From the NCBI RefSeq assembly GCF_002865645.1, contig NW_020194618.1, positions 960,096 to 1,024,095 of the forward strand: a stretch of DNA of 64,000 nucleotides, read 5' to 3'. This DNA comes from Hyaloscypha bicolor E. Lineage: Eukaryota; Ascomycota; Leotiomycetes; Helotiales; Hyaloscyphaceae. How positions within the stretch are numbered: the first letter of the stretch is position 1; each line of letters starts with the position of its first letter. Of the stretch, positions 21,830 through 34,600 are shown piece after piece. Position numbers and translations under genes: made by a program. The notes under the pieces are model-generated. The model made no database searches. It saw nothing but the letters and a program-made list of their open reading frames with translations, and was not told the DNA's origin.

Positions 21830-23587
21830 CTAAGGAGACAACCTCTTCGGTGTCCGGACATAGTCGGAAACCAGATGAACCGTAGGCAAGTTCAGATAAA
21901 ACGCCACCACTCTGTCCAACCCGATGCCACCACCACCGTGCGGCGGAACACCCACACTCTTGAACACATCCACATACTCCTTGATACCAGGTTGCTGCGG
22001 GTCCAATCCCTTGAAGCGAATGTGCGCCTCGAGTTCAGCAGGAAGGTGCAACCGCTGTCCACCAGATAGGATCTCCTGCCCACGCATGAAGAAATCGTAG
22101 GCATTAGTGAGTTTGGGATTTTCAGGGTCTGGCATGGCGTAGAACGGTCTCGCATCGACGGGGAATTTGTCGAGGACGTAGAAGTCGGTGTTGTACTTCT
22201 TCTTGATCAATGCACCGAGGGCCTTTTCTTGGGGCGTTGACATGTCTTCGTCGTCTTTGACTTCGGCGTATTCAGGTGGGCCTTCAGAGCGCAGTAGAGC
22301 TTGACCTTCGGCGAATGTGAGGCGAATTTCTTTTCCTGGTTCTGGGAGAAGGAATTCTTCGGATGGGTAGACAGAGCGGACGAGATCAATTTCTTCGCGG
22401 CATCTTACAGTGAGGCCTCGGAAGATGTAAAGAAGGACACCCTCGAGCATGTGCAGTACTTCGTGGTAGTGTTTTTGGATTTCCATTTCCAGATCGAGAC
22501 CAATGAACTATTTGAGTGTTAGACTTAGTTTTGATATTGGTTGAAGAGAACACACTTCAGTCATATGTCTTGGAGTATTCGAGTTTTCGGCACGGAAAAC
22601 TGGCCCCACGCAGTAAACTCTCTTGCGACCACCAGCAATCTCAAATTGCTTGTAGAACTGAGGAGACTGAGCCAAGTATGCCTCCGAATCAAAGTATGGT
22701 AGCTTGAAGACATTCGATCCTCCCTCAGACGCTGCCCCAATCAGGCACGGGGGATGGAACTTCTTGAATCGACGTTCTCTGAGGTATTCGCCGAACAAAT
22801 CTTCGACAGAAATGCGGATATCAGCAATTGCTTGGCTGACTGCGGCGCGTTTGTGCATTGCCGGGTTGTTGAGATGTGTTGCCAGACTGGCAACTGGTGC
22901 ACCTTCAGAAATGTTCAGACCTGCTCGAGTGCAATTCCAATCAGCGGTTGTTCAAATGTACCAAGTGCTTGTCGTACCTTCAACATTCGGATCAGCGGTC
23001 TCGTCCTGCTCAGCAAGACTACCCACAACTCTGTTGGCAGTTGCGAGTCCTAAGTTCAGCATCTCTGGAGCAGGTGCCACCAAATACAGCTTCGTGATAT
23101 GCAGCTCGTAGTCGCTGACCTTACAACTCTTAACTGGTTCCAGAGGCTTCTGCACGGTTGCCTCCACCTGCACAAAACTCTCCAATTTGACTCCACCAAT
23201 CCACTTCACCATCTGCCTGCTGACCGGTGTTCCCTCCGCAGACGCCGCAACAACACCCTGTATAGCCCAGCTGCCCTCCTCCCTCAACTCGACGAACGCC
23301 ATCTTCGCTCCCTGCATTCTCGAGTTCTGAATCCACGCACGAAGCTCGATCGTTTGCCCGATATGTTTCTCGCCCAGCTCTCGAAGTGGCACATACTCGA
23401 CGGTGGAGGATTGATTCGCAGTTTTGATATCGCCATAATTATCTTTCGCAAGGTCCTCAGCAGCAGCTCCAGTGGAAGATGAAGCAGCAGCAGCTTCGCG
23501 CTCAGCAGCCTTGCGTGCCTTCTCGGCCTCCTTCTTGGCCTTGGCTTCAGCCTTTTTGGCGCCTTTCTTCGACGTTGTCTCTTCCAT
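21830..23587 (-). CDS. DPS1: Aspartyl-tRNA synthetase, cytosolic type
   Basis: Exons 23587-22978, 22920-22556 and 22507-21830 join in frame for 550 aa. The start MEETTSKKG is the first ATG. A Lys/Ala-rich N-terminal extension (about 40 residues) resembles the tRNA-binding extension of eukaryotic AspRS. The OB-fold anticodon domain follows (IELRAWIQNSRMQGAKMAFVELR), then the class II core: motif 2 with GPVFRAENSNTPRHMTEF, and motif 3 GGGIGLDRVVAFYL, ending RTPKRLSP. The enzyme charges tRNA-Asp in the cytosol. Some core residues depart from the usual consensus: the NTPRH of motif 2 is normally NTHRH, and KFHPPC replaces the common EIHTPK. There is no C-terminal DUF2156 domain, so it is not the ErdS lipid-aspartylating fusion. 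It could be the main AspRS or a divergent paralogue. Confidence 0.9.
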
Positions 23588-24387
23588 GTTGCGTGGTGTC
23601 AATTGGTCCTGGCTCTTCTGAGGCAATGGAGAGAGTTTTATAGTTGGAGGGAAGAGGAGGTGGGGTGAGAGTCACCGGCGAAAAAGTGCGCTAATATTCG
23701 GATTTTTTTAAGCGAGGGTTCAGCCTTGTTTACCCCGCGAGGCTGACGACTTCGGGGAACTTGGGTTCATTTGTTCCTGAAAAAATGCAAACATTTAAAA
23801 TATTTATTGCTTCAAGGCACGCAATTAAATTTGCACATGCAATTACCCTGTACAGCAGAAATTCGATCGTTCAACAGTATCCGATCGCTGAAAATTTGAA
23901 GTCACGGGCAACTTAGGGCGAGAACACAAACGTCGCCCAACTTTCATCTCGTGCCTTTCATCAAGCCATTTCAAAATCACCACACAGCATTCTCTTCTCA
24001 CTCTCTTCTCTCTCTTCACACATTCGAGTTCAAGTAATGTATTATCGTACATCGCATTACTCATTAACTACTTACTCGCAAACAATTCGTATCCAGCCCA
24101 GCCTCCTGGCACGCTAGATATCCATGCTTCTTCACCAGTTCCCTTCAAATTAAAGGAACTCGGGGAAAAACGCATCCTGAACGCCATACCATCCAGCCAC
24201 GCAATGCAGAAAAGATTAGATTCTCCAACGAAAACGCTGCCATGCTTTACCGTATTAGAAGCATGGATGCCATTCTGACATCTCCCAATGCGCCATAAAA
24301 AAGTCTTCAGAAGGGATCTAAAAACCACCTTCTTTCCTTCCCCTCATCCTGATACGCCATTATTGACTCGAAAGGGTATTGTAGAAA
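23588..24387. other. Promoter of AspRS and 3' flank of KOG1
   Basis: About 0.8 kb between two genes in the same (minus) orientation. The short frame at 24068-24328 has no support and probably lies in the KOG1 3' untranslated region. Confidence 0.5.
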
Positions 24388-27300
24388 TCAAATCTCCATT
24401 CCACTTCCACCCGGTACCTTCTTCTCCGAACATGTAAAGAGATTAACATGGTTATCGCCTCTCGCTGCACAAGCTAGCATCATGTGATGGGGATGGAATG
24501 CAGTTGCTGAAATGGGAGCCTGACGGGCTTGGTGCAGGAAGCTGGAGTACGGCTCGATGCGCGAGAGCTCTTGGCCTTCGAAGTTGAAGACTTTGACGGC
24601 GTGGTTGCCGGTGCCGCTATCCAATCGTTAGCAACTGGTTCTAAGGGTAAAGCGGGGGTTGGGGACTTACACAGCAAATACTGGAAGATGTTCATGCGTA
24701 CTTGCTGTTCGTAACGTTTGGCCGGTGGTGTTGATCGTCCGCAAAGGCTTGTCCATTCGGATATCCCAGAGCTTGACCTTGCCGTTGCGACTGGCGGATA
24801 AAAGCTCTCGCTGACCGCCTCGTTGCATGTGCACGCTCTTGATCCAGACTCTGTCGGTCTCGTCCTTCCATTTCTTAACCATCGCTTCTTGAGGCCTGTT
24901 CCGAGCATCGAAGACTCGAATCGCTCCATCTCCAAAACCAGCAACGAAGATGTTGCCGGTCATTTGATCGGAGGTCAGAGAAGTGACACACGAACCCGAT
25001 CGTGCATTGATGTCGACGACGCAAAGCTCGGGTGCTGCGGCCCATACTCGAATGACTTTAACATCACCAGCGACCAAAAGCTTGCCAGATACCTGCTGCC
25101 AGTCGAATACCAAACCGGAGTTGACATTGCTAGGGACAAGATGAGTCAAAGCTCTCCAGGCAGATGCAACTTCGATCTTCTTGTCGGAATCATAGTTCCT
25201 ATATATGCGAATAACACCGTCTGAAGAACCTGTGAGGAGAAAAGCCTGGTCGTCTTCGTTGATGAACTGAAGGTCACTGATCTTAGATCCTTCCGGGTTA
25301 CCATTCGAGAATCTGCTCAGCCGGTCTTGCTTCTTCCAGTCCCAGATACAAATTGTATCCCGATCATCTGAAACTGCCAAATGGTCCTCGAACTGGTGGA
25401 AAGTCATCTTCGACGGCTGGCTTTGATTATTGAAGAAACCAGCTGGGGTCGTCCATCTACCGCTGCCTGCAATCTCCTTCTGCGGCTGCGTCTCTCTCAA
25501 AATTGCTTCATTGCGAGAGCGGCGCCACAGCCGCTCGTTGTAGTCAGTGCTTCCCGGCTCTTCGGCTTCGTTTGGCTTCATTTGAGGTTCCCGGAAGTAC
25601 TCAATCGACCATTCAAAGAAAGTGCTTACGAGAGGTAAAGTGGGAGGAGTTGACAGCTTTCGAGGTACGAATCCACCAGACATCGGCTCCTTCGCGGCAT
25701 GATATGTTCCGGGAGTGGCTGCGGTATCATTTTGCTCTGGCGGGGCGTTGAAATCTGGGAGCCTTGAGCGTAAAGGAAGGGGACTCCGTTGAGCTCCAGG
25801 TGACTTTGGAGGGTTTCTACCCAAAGAGTGTTCTGGTGATGTGTCTGCACTTGAGCCACCAACGAATGGCATAGTAAACAGATAGCTGGCGGTCCGCTTG
25901 AGAAGGCTTTGTTGGGTTGTAGGTGCTGACGTCATTGAGTCTTGTCTGATAGGTGTGCTAGGTCGTGGATCAGTTGCGCTCTGGTTTGATGCGGCTGATC
26001 TTGCAACACGACGATTGATGTCGTCAATGATATTCTGAGCATGGCCACCAAGCGGAGATTGGAGCAAAGAGCAGTGGATACAATCGATGATTATGGTTGC
26101 ATTGCGTTGAACTTCGGGATGTGGATCGACCGCCATGATGAGGACATGCTTCCAAACGGCTGCGAATATCGAATTATGAGCCACGCCATGAGCTGTAGCT
26201 TTGATCGTGCCGTCGAGGTTGCGATTTTCCATGCGGGCATAATGCAGGCCCATCTTGTGATCATTTCCATCATCAGCTGGCGGGAATTGCCGGTACTCGC
26301 GCTCCTCTTGCAATTGCTCGTAAGCTGCTACCAAGAACTTGTTTTCATATCGCTGAATGAACTTGGAGAAGTAGACCAAAAGTTCTTTTCGTACCATGGC
26401 ATTTCCGTCGTTCGCCATCTCCATGACGGTCCACGAAATGTTCTCTTCGATCCGGGCCACCTCATCGGTCAAATCCTGGATTCCCAAGAATGTGGTCATA
26501 GCATAAAGCATTGCAGCCCGGACTTCGCAGCAGACATCCCGAACCAGAAATGCAAGCTTTGACGGCGCATTTTCTCTAATACCTCGCCATTTTGCATCCG
26601 GAAGATCCTTCCATAACTGGCTGATACAGAGACACGCCCATTGTCGCAAGAGTGGATTTTCGGCATTCTGGAGATGGACCAAACAATAGGTCATGATTTC
26701 TGACTGATTGCACACAGTCTGGCCTTGTTTGTAGCCATCACAAAGTCTGGCTAAAATGAAGGCACACATAGCCTTGTGCTCAAGACTGTCGACGACCGGG
26801 AGCCCCTCTGTGGGCTTTAAGATGACGGCGAAGTACATGTATCCACTATCCCTGTCACTCATAAAGTCAGTAGCCACAAATGAACGAGTCTGCATCACCA
26901 ACGGTATACTATATATATTCTAGAATAGGAAAATAATTATTGATGGAGGTGGTCGATGTACTTACTTCAGTAGGTCGGTTTGGCAAGTAAGGTCAACAGC
27001 CAACACTCGGGTCCAGATGAAAACCATGACCGGCTTCAGTTCATTCGCAGCCGATTGGAGTAGCTTTAGAACATAAGGGAAGATACCGATGCTCAAAGCA
27101 AGGTTGACGGCCCAAGGGCCCATATCCAAGAACTTGCCCAGCAGAATCAAAGCTCTAACTCTGTGCTGCTGACTTAGAAGGACTTGGAGAACAACTGGCA
27201 ACTGATCGGGAGCTTTATGTGTGACAGCGCCTTGAGTAAGATAAACCTCAAAGGCTGTGAGCTGCTCCGTAAAGAAACTTGAGTTTTGGAACTCGTAGTC

Positions 27301-29378
27301 AGGGCGGATTCCAGCTTCTTTCTCTTCCAATTGAGGCAATTGCGCAAGAGCCATCTCCACGGCCAGATCCCAACTCTCCCAGAGGGGGTGTTGATGAGTA
27401 TCGGGAAGCTCGGGAAATGATTGAGGATGGCAATTGTAAGCAGACATGATTCGTTGCGAGAGGAGGAAGTTTCGGAAGAGTGCTGCGACCATCAGGTCTT
27501 GTCGGAAGAATTTTCGGAATAGTGGGCGGGGCAGAGTGGTCCATGCAATTGTGTCGGTGATGGCAGTAAATATCCAATTCAGCTCTCCAAGTGGCGTTCT
27601 TCTCTCCTGCAACCGCCCTGGAAGCTTCTTCGCTCTCTCTGGCGTGATTTGTGAGGGCAATGGATTTTGTAAGACGAAGAACCAGAGGGCCATCTCAATG
27701 GGTGTAGTAAGGCATGATGTAAATACATCTGCTGGCAGCAAGGGATTTGTAGGGAGGTTCTCCTTCACTCCGCAAGCCGCCAAATGAATGTAGGGTTTAT
27801 ATGGTTGAGAGATGTAGTTTGGGTCTTTGGCGCTTTGGTCTACTTCCTCCTGTTCATGCTTTTCGACGAACCGGTGGAAGTTATTCAGAATATTGCCAGC
27901 GTCAGAACAGTCCCAGACATAGAATGTCGGCGCTCCGAGCCAGGATTGGAGATCGTAGAGCGAGACTGGGATGTACTGTGTGTAATTCTTGTTGAAGACC
28001 CAGATCTCGCCAGAGGCGGTAGGTTTCGGGACTCCATGGCCATTGTAATGAAACAAGACTCTCTCCTCCTTTGCATTTCTTCGGAGCGACTGACAGAATT
28101 TCTTGGTCTCCTCAACCGAGGGATCCAGGTATTGCTTGTACCTTGTTCGAATCGCGAGGGTCTCGTATTGATTTTGGAGCGACTTTCCAATAATTTCAAG
28201 AGCCTTTTGTACAGGGGGGTTTGTCGGATCTTGCCAAGCTTCGAGTTTCGCTCCAGGGGTCGTCTTCAACTGATCCGGAGGCTCAACTCCTATGTTCAGA
28301 CATATCGCTAGCGCAGCGGAAACTGTTTTTAGCCGATCCTTCATTCGCCAATCTTGAAGTTCGTAGCCAACGGATTTCGGGTTTCCTGTGGTCTCATGTC
28401 GCTTGTCGGTGAAGTACATATACCAGTTCTGATTGAGTTGGTTAGCATTTTCTGCAGATATCTCTCCCCAGCAAGCATTCCAAGAAGACAAGCGAGCAAG
28501 GAGCTGACTGCGGGTGCGATCTCGCGTCAGGCGATTGGTACCGCATTGCAGAATGATCCCGCAAGTGCCACCGAGGCTTTCCCAGACGTTGAGGTTCTCT
28601 TCATCAGAAGAATATGCCCTCTCAAGGGTGCCATCGAAAGTAGGGAGAGTTTCGTACATCATAGGGGTTAAACAGAGAAAAGAAGGCATTGCTTATATCC
28701 AAAAGTAACCAGGAAACGGGGATGCAAAGGTGAAGGAAGCTAGACGTGGCCAGAGTTTGGCTAAACCGGCCGCCTCAAGGAAGTTCAGACGAAAGGGAAA
28801 GAGCGACTCACGTTTGCCAACTGCGACACATATTCCTCGGAAGCATAATGGTCTTCAAATCCATGTCTCGCACCCCAGTCCTGGATGTCATCATCCGCCT
28901 GCGATTCCTGATCTTCACCTCTTGGTCCGATATCACTCTTTGACCTCTGGAGTAAAGGCTTTGGTCTATGTCTTCTTCTGTCTGGTTCTGATTCATCCGG
29001 GGAAGTCTCTCCTGCGCCATTTGGAGCTGATGTTGGACGTGCTTGCAAGTACGCGCGGTGCTTGCCTTTGTCTGCGACGTCACCTGCATTTGGTTGTGCT
29101 CTTCCTCCTGAAGCGGATGGCTCTCCAGCAGACGATCTACTTCCATTGACCGCCGGTACTGGATCATTGCTCACAGCTGGCCGCGAATTCATAGCCCTTG
29201 AACCTCCATTTAGCAGAGGTGACTCTTGTGGTGGAATCTGCGCAGCACTCGAGGAGCTATAGCTTTCGGGTCGCGACTGATGCGCGGATGACACGTTTGA
29301 GGAGTGAGGGGAGTGTCGTGGGCTATATTGCTGGCGGTGAGCTGCATGCTGCTGGACTGCGACTGCAGTCATCGTCAT
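24388..29378 (-). CDS. KOG1: TORC1 subunit KOG1 / raptor
   Basis: Exons 29378-28812, 28428-26966, 26851-24671 and 24616-24388 join in frame for 1479 aa, the usual length of fungal raptor. The N-terminal 180 residues are low-complexity (Ser/Gln/Pro), ending [15 protein letters not shown]. The raptor N-terminal conserved, caspase-like domain starts at once in exon 2 ([13 protein letters not shown]) and includes [13 protein letters not shown] and [17 protein letters not shown]-type helical repeats follow ([51 protein letters not shown]). WD40 repeats fill the last third. KOG1 presents substrates to TOR kinase at the vacuole surface. The 383-bp first intron is placed by the exact join of QLAN to NWYMYF and a gctaac-like branch site near its end. 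Confidence 0.95.
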
Positions 29379-31628
29379 GGCTGCGGAGATGCCGCCCTGC
29401 TCAAATTATGGGGTTGCTCATGTGTTTGTCTTCGGTGGGGTTTCGATGCGCCCGGTATCGATAGCGGATCGTCTTCGAGGGTCTTCAATAGTCGGTGTGG
29501 CGGTGGGAAGCTTCGGTCTGGCATGGTCAGTCAGGCAAACACTTTCGCTTTCGTCGGCCAATACGAGAAAGTTCTCCCCTGCACGGATGTTGCTTTTGCT
29601 GGGCATTACTCACTGCGAACAACTTGATAGCGGATCTCACGGGAATCCAGACGCTGCAGATGATGCTGAATTGCATGCGCGGGGTGTGGGCAGTCGAAGT
29701 TGAGCAAGAGGCATTCGTATCCGAATTCACCAGTGTGCACCGATCTAGGTCTCGAGCTGCGGCACAAAGATGTCACGAGCTTGTCATAACCGGCTCGAGG
29801 GAGCCTCAACGCCAACAAGAGCCAAGAGGAGTCCCGGCCACCGAAGCGAGGCCACCCTGTGCCGAAGGGCGCGATACCCAATTGGGACCTGCCCCACAGA
29901 CGCTCCCCTATCGCCGTGCATGTATGTCTGCGCTGTGTGCGTAGAAACAGACCGACTTCACCGACCTCAAAGTCAAAGACGCTTTCTCCCTCTTTCAACC
30001 GCCTCTGGTGCTGCAGCTGCAGGTGAGGCTTCGGGTCAGATCAGACGAGATGAGAGCCAGCCCTCCTGCCAGCCCTCACCCTGACGAGATTCATTGGCTT
30101 TGTATGGCTGCACTCGCCTCCTACGTTGTACCTTGTCATGGCTATTCTAGGCGCCCACAGCATTTACTGGTCAACTTCCGCAGGCCATGGCCAATTGCAT
30201 CTCCCAATAATGCTTTTGGTACCGCCAGATTCCTTCAGCACCAGGTACCAACGCACTTGTTGCTGATCAGGTCACAGAAGGCTGCACAAAGGCCGATCGT
30301 GATGTCTGCGTTGCACAATTATCAGATCCTGAGACGTATCCTCTCCCGGGCAACCCAATTAACGCTGCTGAGGCCGTTTCCCGATCAAACTGTTGTGACG
30401 GGAGACATACTGATGGACAGCAGAGAGCATAGCGCCCATGGAGCTCCTATCCTTATGCCATTCCACTCTAACACAACAGCATGCCACCACGCCACAAGCG
30501 ATTCCGTTGTGACGGGTTATGTGCCCCATGCAGTGCGCATATTTGTGGATGATGCAGTTTTTTGTCTTGCTGAGCCTGAAGGCAAATATTTGAAGCTCTG
30601 CCGAGGCCTTCCATTTCTATTCCTGTTCTCTGCTCACGCACTCTGCGAATCCTGGAGGATCGTCATGTTTAAGAGGGGTGCGCGGTGGTCACCTGGAACC
30701 TTTCCTTGTCACGAAGCACAATGCAATCGAAGCACCCATAAACCTAATGCGGCATGCCACGCATCTCCAGCTTCAGAGCTCCAGCACCCCAGAATCCAGA
30801 TCCTCAGATAGGCAGAGGGAATATATCCTCTTCCCTTCCACCAGCTTCAATAAAGTTTGGAGATTTCCTCCAGAATACAAAAAACTCTAAAATCACGTCC
30901 CGATCCTCTCCCTTTGATGAAACAACCGCCGTTGCCCAAACCAGCATGGCGCCGGTTGAGCCCTGCACTCTCAACTGAGACCTCATGTTCGTTTCTGGTC
31001 AGGGGTGCCGGCTGGCTCAATGAACTGTGGTGGCGAGCAGCGTGGACGTGATGGTAGACTTGAAAATTTGAGAGGAGAGCCTCCTTTCTTTGTACATACA
31101 GATTATGTTAAAAGCCCGCGGCACTCAATCCTACACGGCATTCTTGCCAATATCAAATATTAAAGCGGATTCGGAGTGCTGACTGGACGTTGATGTTGAA
31201 CCTCAGACCCCCTTCTTGACTTCGCTGCTCCTAAGCGAATTATTTCGGAGCGCGCAAGAGAGCGAGCCTGCATCATTGACCGGGTTCCATCATCGACAAT
31301 CCCCATTACTCCAATTTCGCACCCCCGACGACATCTCCGGCCTCCAAGGAGACGGTATCTACTGTCGCTCTCATCTCTGCTCCTCGCTGCGAGACTGCGG
31401 TCCTCGAGGACGTTGTCCAGCTACCGTCACCACGCTCCTCTTCTGATCGCAGATCCCCAGCCATTTCAGGCCGGACCCTGGGCAAGCTCAGACAAAATCT
31501 CCTATCCCACCACCACTGGAACCTTGAACCTCACACCCCAAACGAAAAAGATTTCTGGAAATCTCGAATACCAGCGCGTTCTGGGCAGACTGGCATAGCA
31601 CAGGAGGTTGCCGGCCGCGCATGGCACG
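29379..31628. promoter_or_regulatory. Divergent promoter region between KOG1 and the Tea1-type gene
   Basis: This 2.25 kb lies between two genes transcribed away from each other, so it must hold both promoters and leaders. A 267-codon open frame on + (30008-30811) lacks any family features. No individual promoter element was identified with confidence. Confidence 0.5.
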
Positions 31629-34600
31629 ATGGCATTCCTCTTCAAGAGCAAGAAGAATGCGGACAAGGCACAAGGGGCCAAGGATGGTTCAAATGGCGTC
31701 GCAGGATCGCAGTCGTCCTTCAACAGCTCGAATGGCCGCATGAACGAGAAGGGCGCTGTGCAGCAATCGTCGACGCCCTCAAGTAGTGTCAATAATTCGA
31801 TGAACTCGCTGCAAGGAGGTGGAACCGCGACACCCAGTCCAGAGCAGGTCAACGTCCGCCGAGCTCCCAGTGTAGAGCAGACGTCGGACCTTCCGGTGAG
31901 TGGACCTTTCTCTGGACTTGCGCGACGCGCATCTCCATTTCTGGTGCAATATGCTGACTGCGACAGTTACGGAACGGTTCTGCGCCTGCAGTCCAATCGA
32001 TGAATACAAATCCGAATGCCTCCTTATATCCCTGGTCTCAGCGGCGGTTAACATACACAACCTCTCATCCAAGTCCGTTTCCTCGATATGGCGCCGCTGT
32101 CAATTCAGTTGCCTCAAAAGAGGGTGATATTTACCTCATGGGAGGGTTGATAAACAGTTCTACGGTGAAGGGAGACTTATGGATGGTAGAGGCTGGAGGA
32201 AATATGGCGTGTTACCCCTTGGCGACCACAGCTGAAGGACCGGGACCAAGAGTTGGGCATGCGAGTTTACTCGTTGGAAATGCGTTCATCGTCTATGGGG
32301 GAGATACCAAGATGGAGGATTCGGATACCCTGGATGAGACGCTGTACCTCCTAAATACTTGTAGGTTCGGTCTCAACAGATGTTGGGATGTTGCTGACAA
32401 GCATAGCTACGCGACAATGGTCCAGAGCTGTGCCCGCAGGACCTCGACCTTCCGGACGATATGGACATTCGTTGAATATTCTAGGCTCGAAGATTTACGT
32501 GTTTGGAGGTCAGGTGGAAGGATATTTCATGAACGATTTGGTTGCGTTCGACTTGAACCAATTGCAAAATCCGACGAACAGATGGGAGATGCTCATCCAG
32601 AATAGCGACGAGGGAGGTCCACCTCAAGGGCAAATACCTCCGGCGAGAACAAACCACTCGATTGTGACGTTCAATGACAAATTATATCTGTAAGTATTAC
32701 GACAAAGTATGGTCATTTTGTACTGACAAGCATAGATTTGGCGGAACTAATGGCTTCCAATGGTTTAATGATGTTTGGTGCTACGATCCTGTACCTAATG
32801 CCTGGATGGCTCTCGACTGCATCGGTTACATTCCAGCCCCTCGGGAAGGTCACGCAGCAGCAATCGTGGACGACGTAATGTATGTCTTTGGTGGACGAAC
32901 GGAAGAAGGAGCAGATCTTGGAGATTTGGCTGCATTTAGGATATCCTCGAGGCGATGGTACACATTCCAGAATATGGGTCCTTCGCCATCACCAAGATCC
33001 GGGCACAGCATGACAGCTTATAACAAACAAATTGTTGTTTTGGCAGGAGAACCGAGCACTGCAAGCCGAGAAGCTCAAGACCTTGCAATTGTCTATTTGC
33101 TCGACACTAGCAAGATTCGATATCCAAACGACCAACAACCTCCCGCTCCTGCTGCAGATCGTGTTCCTGGAGCAAGGAGACCCAGCACATCGGATAATAA
33201 AAATGGCATGGGACCCACTCGCAACCTCAGCTCTCGAGATGGATCGACATTACCAGAGCCAAAGAGACTCCAAGGACCTCCTGGGCGGGAAAGTGTAATG
33301 GCACCTGGTTATGGGCGTGGGAATGGGCAACCTGGTGTAAATGGCAATGACCAGAATGGAGTAGCGCCTGGGTCAGCGCAACCGCAAGGAGCTCCCATTG
33401 GTGCTCCTCAAGGACCCCAAGGTGCTGCCACACCAGGCTCAAAGCTGCCAAGAGCTTCGATGGCACAAGCTCCACCAGGTCCTCCTCCACAACAGCAAGC
33501 GCCAAACCCGCGATCAAATGGCCCAATACCAGCCGCCAATGGACGCGGTAAGCCTCAAGGCAAGCCAGAAAGAGGATTTGGACCAGCCATTGACACAAAC
33601 GTCCGAAACCCATCTGTGGAAAAGATTTCCGGGTCTCCGATTCAAGGACAGAACCGAACAATGTCCCCTGCTCGAAGAGAAAGCCCACAGCCTCGAGAGA
33701 GTCCATTGGCCAATGGAAGACGTACCCCAACACAAACCCAGCAGGCTTCGAAACCAGTGGGAGTGGAGAATAATGGACCACCGGTCAGCATGGGCAATAA
33801 TGTTGGAACAACGAGAGCCTCGTCGAAGACCCGGACAGGCCGTCAACAGAGCTCTATTGACAGCACTAGCGAGCAGTCTTCTCTACGAAATGTTACAAAT
33901 GCACGCCAAACATCACCGCCTCCCCCAACAAGACAGACTAGCAATCCATTAGTACGAAAAGGGTCCGCTCGGAATTCCCAAACGGTTGCACTTCTGAAAG
34001 AATTGGACGCAGCAAAGAACCGGAACGCGTGGTATGCATCAGAGCTTGAACTTGCGCGGAAAGCTGGATACGTCCCAAATCCGTCAAGCAGTCCAATTCT
34101 TGATCAACGAGCCGCGGAGTCGTTTGATGACGATGACAAGCCGCTCATTGAAGCTTTGATTGCCATGAAGAGCGAGCTCGCTAATGTCCAAGGATCAATT
34201 GACAAACAAGCCGTTCTTGCTGCAAAGCAGATTGCGGAAGTTGAGAAGCAGCGCGATGCAGCTGTCAGAGAAGCAGTCTATGCTAAGGCCAAGCTTGCTG
34301 CACATGCTGGAAGTCAAAGCAGTACCCCTCAGCCGGACGCTGAAGGCGTCCGCGATCTTGGTATCATGTCGACCGACAGATCAACGGATATCAGCCGGAA
34401 GCTTGCTTCTGCACTCGCCGAGCAACGCGACCTGCAGAGTAAACTTGAGATGCTGACTACTGAACTCGACGCAGAGAAGCGTGGCCGAAAGCTCGCAGAA
34501 GATACCTCAAACTCTTGTCAAAGCAGGATATCCGAATTGGAGATGTACAAGCAGCAAAACTCTGGCGAGGTCGAACAGCTAAGAGCTGAGTTGCATGAAT

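Noticed and set aside
24068..24328. 86-codon minus frame downstream of KOG1
   Set aside because: It follows the natural end of the KOG1 WD40 region; no splice joins it in frame and no similarity is evident.
28429..28689. First 87 codons of the long open frame containing KOG1 exon 2, as coding sequence
   Set aside because: Raptor homology joins QLAN directly to NWYMYF, and a good branch site and acceptor precede NWYMYF, so this part is read as intron. It is kept as a finding about a possible alternative start.
30008..30811. 267-codon open frame on + between KOG1 and the kelch gene
   Set aside because: No domain, unusual composition, no introns. It lies in the shared promoter region of two divergent genes and overlaps other open frames, so it is most likely chance.
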